Of a DNA stretch of 39,832 nucleotides, positions 29,063 through 36,279 are shown in pieces. The stretch is from contig CAMEIH010000023.1 of the NCBI GenBank assembly GCA_945917985.1, positions 1 through 39,832 on the forward strand, given 5' to 3'. The first letter of the stretch is position 1, and each line of letters starts with the position of its first letter. A program made the translations under genes and the position numbers. A model generated the notes under the pieces. The model searched no databases. It was not told the DNA's origin and was given only the letters and a program-made list of their open reading frames with translations. This DNA comes from an uncultured Clostridium sp. GTDB lineage: Bacteria; Bacillota; Clostridia; Lachnospirales; Lachnospiraceae.

Positions 29063-30271
29063 ATGCCAAAGTATGACAATCTTTCAGAGGAATTGCAGGA
29101 GAGAATTCGCTGCGACAGAGAGAATCACTGGGTGAATCCCTATGCCTTTTTGGATGAAAACGTGGTCAGGAGGCGTATGGATCACGACAGGGCCAATCTC
29201 TGGAGACCGGCTTTTGTGCGGGATTCGGAAAAAATCATGCACATCCCCTACTACAACAGGTATGCGGACAAGACGCAGGTTTTTTCTTTGTATAAAAACG
29301 ATGATATATCAAGGCGTTCCCAGCATGTACAGTTGGTGTCAAGAATTGCCAGAAATATCGGAAATGTCCTTGGGCTTAATACCGATCTGATCGAGGCAAT
29401 TGCCTTAGGACATGACATTGGGCATACACCTTTCGGTCATGCAGGTGAGAGAATACTAAATGAGCTGTATCATGGGCAGACAGGCCGATTTTTTAATCAC
29501 AATATTCAGAGCGCAAGGGTTCTTGATAAGATTTTTCCTTTAAATTTAAGCTTGCAGTCTCTGGATGGGATTATCTGTCATAACGGGGAACTGGAGCTGA
29601 AGGAATACAGACCGAAGATCTACTCTGATTTTGAGCAGTTTGATGATAAAATGAATGACTGTTACCTTCGTAAGGGAGCGGTAAAAGAATTGATTCCGTC
29701 AACGCTTGAGGGATGTGTGGTCAGGGTGTCCGATATCATAGCCTATCTTGGCAAGGACAGACAGGATGCGCTGAAGCTTGGCATCTATGAGGACAGCCCG
29801 GAATATCATAGCGGCAGTATCGGTGCCACCAATGCTGAAATCATCAATAATATGACAGTCAATATTATCGAGAACAGTTACGGGAAAGACTATCTCAAAA
29901 TGGATGATGACTATTTTGAAGCCTTTAAATGCGGAAAAAAAGAAAACTATCAGAAGATTTACGGCAATGAGAAGCTTGAGCAGGTGTATAAGGAACAGAT
30001 TAATCCCATGTTCGAGGAGATTTATGAAAAGCTTCTTTCAGATATGAAGAACCATGACAGGGATTCTGTCATTTATACACATCACATTAACTATCTGAAG
30101 GGACTCACACATTATTATACCGATGCCGGAAAATATGAGGAGTCAGATCCTGATGATATTGTGGTGGATTATATGGCGAGTATGACGGACGATTATTTTA
30201 TCGATCTTTATCATTATCTGTTCCCCAAGGGAAAATATCAGGTGGAATATATCGGATACTTTGACAGATAA
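29063..30271 (+). CDS. dGTPase-like HD-domain deoxynucleotide triphosphohydrolase
   Basis: 402-residue cytosolic hydrolase of the dNTPase (Dgt/SAMHD1-like) family, expected to split dNTPs to nucleoside and triphosphate. The metal site is visible as RRSQHVQLVSRIAR (His), ALGHDIGHTPFGHAGERIL (His-Asp pair) and a later Asp in GCVVRVSDIIAYLGKD. N-terminal YNRYADKTQVF is also typical. ATG 29063 was chosen with AGGAGA six bases upstream; the GTG at 29057 overlaps that site. The manC-like gene begins about 27 bases after it, so the two may be co-transcribed. The subgroup (dGTP-specific or broad) cannot be told from the sequence. Confidence 0.9.
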   Translation: MPKYDNLSEELQERIRCDRENHWVNPYAFLDENVVRRRMDHDRANLWRPAFVRDSEKIMHIPYYNRYADKTQVFSLYKNDDISRRSQHVQLVSRIARNIGNVLGLNTDLIEAIALGHDIGHTPFGHAGERILNELYHGQTGRFFNHNIQSARVLDKIFPLNLSLQSLDGIICHNGELELKEYRPKIYSDFEQFDDKMNDCYLRKGAVKELIPSTLEGCVVRVSDIIAYLGKDRQDALKLGIYEDSPEYHSGSIGATNAEIINNMTVNIIENSYGKDYLKMDDDYFEAFKCGKKENYQKIYGNEKLEQVYKEQINPMFEEIYEKLLSDMKNHDRDSVIYTHHINYLKGLTHYYTDAGKYEESDPDDIVVDYMASMTDDYFIDLYHYLFPKGKYQVEYIGYFDR

Positions 30272-30298
30272 AGGAATATAAATAGAAGGAGCATGGAA

Positions 30299-31615
30299 AT
30301 GAACATTATCTTACTTTCCGGCGGGAGTGGAAAGCGGTTATGGCCTCTTTCCAATGATATCAGGTCAAAACAGTTTATAAAAATATTCAAAACAGAAGAT
30401 GGGGAATATGAGTCCATGGTGCAGAGGGTGTACCACCAGATCCGTGCTGTGGACAGGGAAGCAACGGTGACTATTGCCACCTCCAAAACTCAGGTTTCTT
30501 CCATTCACAATCAGCTTGGAAGCGAGGTGTCTGTCTGCGTGGAACCTTGCAGACGTGATACATTTCCGGCCATCGCCCTTGCTACGGCGTATCTTCACGA
30601 TGTATTGCATATTTCGGAGGAGGATTCTGTGGTAGTATGTCCTGTGGATCCTTACGTGAATGAAGACTATTTTACTGCCTTAAAAGACCTTTCAGACATT
30701 GCACAAAAGGGAGAAGCCAATCTGGTGCTCATGGGTATTGAACCCACATATCCAAGTGAAAAATACGGATACATTATTCCCGCAGACAAAGAGGAGATCA
30801 GCAGGGTTTCCACCTTCCGGGAAAAACCGGATGCAGAGACGGCAGCAAAGTATATTGAGCAGGGAGCTCTTTGGAACGGCGGTGTGTTTGCCTATCAGCT
30901 GAAGTATGTGCTTGAGAAGGCCCATGAACTCATCGATTTTGCGGATTATCAAGATCTGTTTGACAAATACGATACGCTTACAAAAATCAGTTTTGACTAT
31001 GCAGTGGTCGAGAAGGAAGAGAACATTCAGGTACTTAGATTCGGCGGTCAGTGGAAGGATATGGGAACCTGGAACACTTTGACGGAAGCCATGGTGGATC
31101 CCAGTATCGGCGAAGCTATTTTAAATGATAAGTGCGAAAATGTTCATGTGATCAATGAACTGGATGTACCTGTACTCTGCATGGGACTTAAGGATGTGGT
31201 GGTATCTGCCAGTGCGGAGGGAATTCTGGTATCCGATAAGGAGCAGTCAAGTTATATCAAGCCTTATGTGGACAAAATCAGCCAACAGATTATGTTTGCC
31301 GAGAAATCCTGGGGAAGCTTCCGTGTTCTCGATGTGGAAGAGGAGAGCATGACCATTAAGGTGACCTTAAATCCGGGGCATAAGATGAATTATCACAGCC
31401 ATGAGAGAAGAGATGAGGTTTGGAATGTGATCGCTGGGAAAGGGAAGACGATCATTGATGGAAAGGAACAGGTGATCAAGGCCGGAGATGTGATCAGGAT
31501 GCCGGCGGGCTGCAGGCACACGATCATTGCGGATACGGAGCTAAAGGTAATCGAGGTGCAGCTTGGAAGAGAAATCAGCGTACAGGATAAGCATAAATGG
31601 GAATGGCCCATGTGA
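30299..31615 (+). CDS. manC: Mannose-1-phosphate guanylyltransferase with C-terminal cupin
   Basis: 438-residue nucleotidyltransferase that makes GDP-mannose from mannose-1-phosphate and GTP. The N-terminal Rossmann-like domain starts MNIILLSGGSGKRLWPLSND, the pyrophosphorylase signature, and includes KQFIKIF, CRRDTFPAIALATAYL, FREKPDAETAAKYIEQG and ALWNGGVFAYQ. Residues ~345-436 form a cupin like the mannose-6-phosphate isomerase half of bifunctional ManC/AlgA: MNYHSHERRDEVWNVIAGKGK and AGDVIRMPAGCRHTI. The cupin is complete by eye, so isomerase activity is possible. ATG 30299 was taken because AAGGAG stands eight bases before it. Likely supplies cell-surface polysaccharide synthesis. Confidence 0.9.
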   Translation: MNIILLSGGSGKRLWPLSNDIRSKQFIKIFKTEDGEYESMVQRVYHQIRAVDREATVTIATSKTQVSSIHNQLGSEVSVCVEPCRRDTFPAIALATAYLHDVLHISEEDSVVVCPVDPYVNEDYFTALKDLSDIAQKGEANLVLMGIEPTYPSEKYGYIIPADKEEISRVSTFREKPDAETAAKYIEQGALWNGGVFAYQLKYVLEKAHELIDFADYQDLFDKYDTLTKISFDYAVVEKEENIQVLRFGGQWKDMGTWNTLTEAMVDPSIGEAILNDKCENVHVINELDVPVLCMGLKDVVVSASAEGILVSDKEQSSYIKPYVDKISQQIMFAEKSWGSFRVLDVEEESMTIKVTLNPGHKMNYHSHERRDEVWNVIAGKGKTIIDGKEQVIKAGDVIRMPAGCRHTIIADTELKVIEVQLGREISVQDKHKWEWPM

Positions 31616-31624
31616 CGGACGTGA

Positions 31625-31653
31625 TTGATTATTTTATAAGTGTATAGTAAAAT
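31625..31653 (+). promoter_or_regulatory. Possible promoter upstream of ugd
   Basis: TTGATT (31625-31630), a 17-base spacer and TAAAAT (31648-31653), 36 bases before the ugd ATG. Because the -35 box is weak, ugd may also be read from the upstream transcript. Confidence 0.55.
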
Positions 31654-31688
31654 AGGAAAAGATTAACAATAAAGAGAGGTAGAAACCA

Positions 31689-32999
31689 ATGAAAATAGCA
31701 GTGGCCGGAACCGGTTATGTGGGACTGGTGGCAGGTGTATGTTTTGCAGAAAAGGGTTATGATGTAACCTGTGTGGATGTAGATGAGAATAAGATTGAGA
31801 TGATGCGTCAAGGTATTTCTCCCATTTATGAGGATGGTCTGGAAGAATTGATGCAGAAAAATAATGCAAGAGGTACACTTCACTTTACCACAGATCATGT
31901 GGCAGCTTACAAAGATGCGGATGCCATCTTTATCGGGGTAGGTACGCCTGAGATGCCGGACGGAAGTGCCAACTTAAGCTATATTGCCACCGTCTCAAGA
32001 CAGATTGCGGAGTCTGTGGAGAAGGATTGTCTGGTGGTTGTGAAATCCACTGTTCCTGTAGGAACCAACGATAAAGTAGAGCAGTTTATCAAGGATTTCC
32101 TGGTACACGATGTGAAGGTGGAGGTGGCCTCCAATCCGGAGTTCCTGGCACAGGGTACGGCAGTCCATGATACATTACATGCAGCCAGAATTATTATCGG
32201 TACAGAGAGCAAAGAGGCAGAGGCGCTTCTTAAGAAAATTTACGAGCCTTTTGGGCTTCCCATTGTATCGGTAAAGCGTCGCTCGGCAGAAATGATCAAA
32301 TATGCCTGCAACGATTTTCTGGCACTGAAAATTTCCTATATGAATGATATTGCCAATCTCTGTGAGCTTGTGGGTGCTGATATCACGGATGTGGCAAAGG
32401 GAATGTGCTACGATGAGAGAATCGGCTCCCGGTTTTTAAATGCGGGAATCGGATTTGGAGGAAGCTGTTTCCCGAAAGATACCAAGGCATTAAAATTCCT
32501 TGCAAGAGAACACGGCTACAATTTAAGAACGGTGGAGGCCTGTGTGGCAGTGAACAGCGACCAGAAGACCAGGCTGTTCGAGAAGGCAAAGGACAGAATG
32601 ATCTCCTTCAGCGGTTTAAAGGTGGCAGTGCTTGGTCTAACCTTTAAAGCCGGAACGGATGACCTGCGGGAGGCTCCTTCCATTGACAATATAAAACTCC
32701 TGCTTCAGGCAGGCGCTGATATCTATGCATTTGATCCAAAAGGGGAGACAAGGGCAAAACAGATCTTTCCGGAGGGAAAGTTGGAAAAAGGAACCATGAA
32801 TTATGTTTCTTCTCCCCTGGAAGCGCTTGATCAGGCAAACATCTGCTTTGTCTTTACCGAGTGGAAAGAGATGAAAGAGCTGACACCTGCAGACTTTAAG
32901 AACAATATGCACACACCGCTTGTCTATGACGGCAGAAATCTCTACTCTCCGGAAGCAATGAAACAAAATGGTGTTGAGTATTATAGTATCGGCAGATAG
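31689..32999 (+). CDS. ugd: UDP-glucose 6-dehydrogenase
   Basis: 436-residue NAD-dependent enzyme converting UDP-glucose to UDP-glucuronate for polysaccharide synthesis. It has the N-terminal Rossmann motif VAGTGYVGLVAGVCFAEKGYDV, STVPVGT, NPEFLAQGTAVHD, the central-helix NDFLALKISYMNDIANLCE and the catalytic Cys260 in IGFGGSCFPKD. The C-terminal domain carries LGLTFKAGTDDLREAPS. Length and motifs match TuaD/Ugd. GAGAGG precedes the ATG. A CPBP-family protease gene starts ten bases after the stop. Together with the GDP-mannose enzyme upstream it indicates capsule or exopolysaccharide precursor supply. Confidence 0.96.
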   Translation: MKIAVAGTGYVGLVAGVCFAEKGYDVTCVDVDENKIEMMRQGISPIYEDGLEELMQKNNARGTLHFTTDHVAAYKDADAIFIGVGTPEMPDGSANLSYIATVSRQIAESVEKDCLVVVKSTVPVGTNDKVEQFIKDFLVHDVKVEVASNPEFLAQGTAVHDTLHAARIIIGTESKEAEALLKKIYEPFGLPIVSVKRRSAEMIKYACNDFLALKISYMNDIANLCELVGADITDVAKGMCYDERIGSRFLNAGIGFGGSCFPKDTKALKFLAREHGYNLRTVEACVAVNSDQKTRLFEKAKDRMISFSGLKVAVLGLTFKAGTDDLREAPSIDNIKLLLQAGADIYAFDPKGETRAKQIFPEGKLEKGTMNYVSSPLEALDQANICFVFTEWKEMKELTPADFKNNMHTPLVYDGRNLYSPEAMKQNGVEYYSIGR

Positions 33000-33009
33000 G
33001 AATAAAGAT

Positions 33010-33975
33010 ATGGATGAAAAAAAACAGGCGGGAAGACAGATTCTGATCTTCCTTGCAATCACATTTGTGATTACTTACGGAATTGAATTTTTATTGATTG
33101 CACCTTTGATAGGCAGCACAGATATCAATGCTGCCATGGCGGCACAGTCTATGATTGCCGGTGTCATGTTTGCTCCCACATTCGGAGTGATTTTGACAAG
33201 GCTGATTACAAAAGAAGGATTTTTGGGAACGAATCTGTATTTTTCCATTAATGTTAAGAAGAATCTGAAATATTACGGGATTGTCTGGCCGGGCTTCGCA
33301 GCGTTGATCATGCTTGGAGCAGTGCTGTATTTCCTGATTTTCCCTTCCACCTTTGATGGTAATATGGGATATGCCTCTGCCGTTTTAAATGCGCAATCTG
33401 CTACAGAACTGACTACGGAAGCAGTGAAACAGACAATGCTTGTGCAGATTGTGATAGGAGTACTCCTTTCTCCCTTTGCCAATATAATCAATTGTTTTGG
33501 GGAAGAGTGGGGCTGGAGAGGCTACCTTTTACCAAAACTTCTGACTTGTTTTAAAGTGGTTCCCGCTGTTCTGATCGACGGACTGATCTGGGGACTCTGG
33601 CATGCACCGCTTGTCGCCGTTGCAGGTCTCAATTACGGAATGGGTTATGTGGGCTATCCGGTTACGGGAATTCTAGCCATGTGTGTATTCTGCGTGGTGA
33701 TAGGAATCATTTTGTCTTATGTGACGATCAAAACCCGCAGCTGTGTACCTGCCATTTTAGGCCATGGCATGATCAACGGATTTGCCACGATCGGAATATA
33801 TTTTACATCTCTGGAAACCCCGTACAACGTATTCCTTGGACCGGCGCCCACGGGACTGATCGGTGGTACCGGATTTATTGTACTTGCCGGCTATTTGCTT
33901 TTCAAACTTTATAAGGAAGAAAAAAATACCTTGCAATTTGAAAAACAGGGTGATACAATACAAAAAGAATCATAA
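33010..33975 (+). CDS. CPBP-family intramembrane glutamic protease
   Basis: 321-residue integral membrane protein of the Abi/CPBP (Rce1-like) family. Several hydrophobic segments are seen, beginning with QILIFLAITFVITYGIEFLLIAPL. The catalytic signature is GEEWGWRGYLLPKL (Glu165-Glu166 and the following Arg), with the second motif GLIWGLWHAPLV and the third in PAILGHGMING. The C-terminal cytoplasmic tail is charged. ATG 33010 with AGGAATAAAG upstream was preferred to the longer frame overlapping ugd. Homologues cleave prenylated or other membrane substrates, mature peptides or give bacteriocin immunity; the substrate here is unknown. Its 3' end contains a strong promoter for the next operon. 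Confidence 0.9.
   Translation: MDEKKQAGRQILIFLAITFVITYGIEFLLIAPLIGSTDINAAMAAQSMIAGVMFAPTFGVILTRLITKEGFLGTNLYFSINVKKNLKYYGIVWPGFAALIMLGAVLYFLIFPSTFDGNMGYASAVLNAQSATELTTEAVKQTMLVQIVIGVLLSPFANIINCFGEEWGWRGYLLPKLLTCFKVVPAVLIDGLIWGLWHAPLVAVAGLNYGMGYVGYPVTGILAMCVFCVVIGIILSYVTIKTRSCVPAILGHGMINGFATIGIYFTSLETPYNVFLGPAPTGLIGGTGFIVLAGYLLFKLYKEEKNTLQFEKQGDTIQKES
33931..33959 (+). promoter_or_regulatory. Promoter of the rimP-nusA operon, inside the CPBP gene
   Basis: TTGCAA (33931-33936), a 17-base spacer and TACAAT (33954-33959). It lies in the last codons of the CPBP gene; start near 33966. The resulting leader crosses the hairpin at 33988-34018 before rimP. Confidence 0.7.
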
Positions 33976-33987
33976 AAGATGATTAGG

Positions 33988-34018
33988 AAGTGGACTTGCA
34001 AAAGTCCACTTTTCTATT
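33988..34018 (+). terminator. Terminator after CPBP / leader attenuator of rimP-nusA
   Basis: Perfect 10-bp stem AAGTGGACTT / AAGTCCACTT (33988-33997 and 34002-34011) with a GCAA loop, followed by TTCTATTTT. It serves as a terminator for the upstream transcript; because the rimP promoter is upstream of it, it may also attenuate that operon. Confidence 0.85.
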
Positions 34019-34048
34019 TTCCAAACCTAAGGTAAAGAGGAGGGAAAA

Positions 34049-34513
34049 ATGTCAAAGAGAGAAACATATGAAGCAAAAACAGAAGAATTGCTGATGCCCA
34101 TTGCGGAGGCAAACCACGTGGAGATCTATGATATTGAATATGTCAAGGAGGGAAGCGACTGGTACCTTAGAGCGTATATCGATAAGGAAGGCGGAGTCAC
34201 AATCAATGACTGTGAGTCGGTGAGCAGAGCCCTTTCCGATGAACTTGACAAAGCAGACTTTATTGAGGATGCATATATTTTGGAGGTTTCAAGTCCCGGA
34301 CTTGGAAGAACCTTAAAAAAGGATAAACATCTTCAGAAGAGCCTCTTGCAGGAAGTGGAGCTAAAGACTTATAAGCCGGTATTGGGTAGCAAGGAATTTG
34401 CCGGAATTTTAAAGGCTTTTGATGAAAAGACAGTGACCATTCTTTCAGAGGATGAGGAAATGGTATTTGAAAGAGCAGATATTGCCACAATCAAATTGGC
34501 ACTTGATTTTTAA
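34049..34513 (+). CDS. rimP: Ribosome maturation factor RimP
   Basis: 154-residue RimP (YlxS) that helps 30S subunit assembly. The N-terminal alpha/beta domain includes HVEIYDIEYVKEGSDWYLRAYIDKEGGVTINDCE and the VSRALSDELDKAD helix; VSSPGLGRTLKKDKHL is the canonical 'EVSSPGLdRpL' element. The C-terminal SH3-like half ends FERADIATIKLALDF. Length matches the family. GAGGAGGG precedes the ATG. It is the first gene of the rimP-nusA-ylxR-ylxQ-infB-rbfA operon, the same order as in Bacillus. Confidence 0.95.
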   Translation: MSKRETYEAKTEELLMPIAEANHVEIYDIEYVKEGSDWYLRAYIDKEGGVTINDCESVSRALSDELDKADFIEDAYILEVSSPGLGRTLKKDKHLQKSLLQEVELKTYKPVLGSKEFAGILKAFDEKTVTILSEDEEMVFERADIATIKLALDF

Positions 34514-34542
34514 TTAAATTAGGAAGGAAAGGATAAGGAAAA

Positions 34543-35682
34543 ATGAACAAGGAATTAATGGAAGCATTGGATATTCTGGAAAAGGAGAAAGAGATCAGCA
34601 AGGAAACACTTTTTGAAGCAATTGAGAATTCATTGCTTACCGCCTGCAAGAATCATTTCGGTAAGGCTGACAATGTGAAAGTGGAGATTGACAGAAATAC
34701 CTGTGATTTTCTTTGCTATGCAGAGAAGGAAGTAGTGGAGGAAGTGGAGGATGACTGCCTTCAGATTTCTCTGGAGGATGCACAGAAGATCAAGTTCGAT
34801 GCCCAAATCGGAGATATGCTTCATGTGGAAATCAAATCAAAGGAGTTCGGACGTATTGCTACTCAGAATGCCAAGAATGTAATTCTGCAGAAGATCAGAG
34901 AAGAAGAAAGAAGTGTCATTTACAATCAGTATTTTGAGAAGGAAAAAGATGTGGTAACCGGTATCGTTCAGCGGTATGTGGGCAGAAACATCAGCATCAA
35001 TCTGGGCAAGGCAGATGGTATATTAAATGAAAGCGAACAGGTAAAGGGTGAAGTATTTAAGCCTACAGAGAGAATTAAAGTATATATCCTGGAAGTTAAG
35101 AATACACCTAAAGGACCCAGAATTCTGGTGAGCCGCACCCATCCTGAGCTGGTAAAAAGATTATTTGAAGCAGAAGTTACGGAAATCAAGGATGGAACTG
35201 TTGAGATTATGAGCATTGCAAGAGAGGCGGGAAGCAGAACCAAGATGGCTGTCCGCTCCAACAATCCGAACGTGGATGCAGTGGGGGCATGTGTCGGTAT
35301 GAACGGTGCCAGAGTGAATTCCATTGTGGAGGAGCTTCGAGGTGAAAAGATTGACATTATCAACTGGGATGACAATCCGGGTAACCTGATTCAGAATGCA
35401 TTGTCACCGGCCAAGATCGTTGCAGTGTTTGCAGATCCCGATGAAAAGACCGCCAAGGTAGTTGTACCCGATTATCAGCTCTCCCTTGCCATCGGTAAGG
35501 AGGGTCAGAATGCAAGACTTGCAGCAAGACTTACCGGATATAAGATCGATATCAAGAGCGAGACCCAGGCCAAAGATGCACCGGGCTTCCGTTACGAAGA
35601 TTATATGGATGAATATGATGAGTATGAAGACGGCGAATACGAAGAATATGAGGAAGATACAGAAAATGAGCCTGTAGAGTAG
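34543..35682 (+). CDS. nusA: Transcription elongation/termination factor NusA
   Basis: 379-residue NusA. An N-terminal RNA-polymerase-binding domain (MNKELMEALDILEKEKEISKETLFEAI) is followed by an S1 domain (VTGIVQRYVGRNISINLGKADGILNESEQV) and two KH domains (VGACVGMNGARVNSIVEELRGEKIDIINW and LAIGKEGQNARLAARLTGYKIDI). The end is an acidic, Tyr-rich tail (DEYDEYEDGEYEEYEEDTENEPVE) unlike the ARs of E. coli NusA, common in Firmicutes. The length is normal for Firmicutes, which lack the two C-terminal acidic repeats. NusA promotes pausing and intrinsic termination, so the leader hairpin may be a target of autoregulation. Confidence 0.97.
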   Translation: MNKELMEALDILEKEKEISKETLFEAIENSLLTACKNHFGKADNVKVEIDRNTCDFLCYAEKEVVEEVEDDCLQISLEDAQKIKFDAQIGDMLHVEIKSKEFGRIATQNAKNVILQKIREEERSVIYNQYFEKEKDVVTGIVQRYVGRNISINLGKADGILNESEQVKGEVFKPTERIKVYILEVKNTPKGPRILVSRTHPELVKRLFEAEVTEIKDGTVEIMSIAREAGSRTKMAVRSNNPNVDAVGACVGMNGARVNSIVEELRGEKIDIINWDDNPGNLIQNALSPAKIVAVFADPDEKTAKVVVPDYQLSLAIGKEGQNARLAARLTGYKIDIKSETQAKDAPGFRYEDYMDEYDEYEDGEYEEYEEDTENEPVE

Positions 35683-35696
35683 GAAGGAGTAACCGA

Positions 35697-35966
35697 ATGG
35701 CAAAAAAAATTCCTATGAGGCAGTGTGTCGGCTGCGGCGAGATGAAAAACAAAAAAGAAATGATGAGGGTTTTAAAGACGCCGGAGGAAACCATCGTGTT
35801 AGATAAGACAGGCAAGAAAAACGGCAGAGGTGCTTATCTTTGCGTATCAAAAGAATGCCTGATCAAGGCCAGAAAAAATAAGGGTCTGGAGCGTTCTTTT
35901 AAGATGAATATTCCAAATGATGTTTATGAGAGCCTGGAAAAGGAGTTTGATGAGGAGAATGGATAA
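35697..35966 (+). CDS. ylxR: YlxR/RnpM RNA-binding protein
   Basis: 89-residue YlxR-family protein, recently linked to RNase P control in Bacillus under the name RnpM (from memory). The fold is recognised by MRQCVGCGEMKNKKEMMRVL (Cys-x2-Cys) and the GRGAYLCVSKECLIKARK segment with further cysteines; the RGAYLC pattern is diagnostic. The start ATG lies 14 bases after nusA and follows AGGAAGGAG. The last 17 bases overlap the start of the next gene. It lies in the conserved nusA-infB operon, where it sits in most Firmicutes. Confidence 0.94.
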   Translation: MAKKIPMRQCVGCGEMKNKKEMMRVLKTPEETIVLDKTGKKNGRGAYLCVSKECLIKARKNKGLERSFKMNIPNDVYESLEKEFDEENG

Positions 35967-36261
35967 GGTGTTATCCCTTTTAGGGCTTGCCGCCAGAGGA
36001 AGAAATCTGGTGAGCGGTGAATTTTCAACCGAAAAGGCAGTAAAAGAAGGAAGAGCTTCCCTTGTTGTAGTTGGGACTGATGCTTCGGACAACACGAAGA
36101 AGATGTTTACCAATATGTGCAATTACCGGGATATTCCCATTTACTTTTACGGCTTGAAGGAAGAACTCGGAAAAGCAATCGGAAAAGAGATGCGTGCATC
36201 CATAGCGGTGACGGATGCCGGAATGGCGGCAAACATAGTCAAACATTTGGAAAACCAGTAA
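35950..36261 (+). CDS. ylxQ: Ribosomal protein L7Ae-like protein YlxQ
   Basis: 103-residue kink-turn RNA-binding protein of the L7Ae/L30e family. The core is KVLSLLGLAARGRNLVSGEFSTEKAVKEGRASLVVVGTDASDNTKKMFTNMC, then IPIYFYGLKEELGKAIGKEMRASIAVTDAGMAANI, with the AVTD strand and the GKAIGK loop typical of YlxQ. The start is uncertain: ATG 35950 has AGGAG only four bases upstream and ATG 35959 lies too close to another AGGAG; both overlap ylxR. The overlap suggests coupled translation. The protein's partner RNA in Bacillus is not settled. Confidence 0.9.
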   Translation: MRRMDKVLSLLGLAARGRNLVSGEFSTEKAVKEGRASLVVVGTDASDNTKKMFTNMCNYRDIPIYFYGLKEELGKAIGKEMRASIAVTDAGMAANIVKHLENQ

Positions 36262-36279
36262 TGAGACGGAGGTAGTAGA

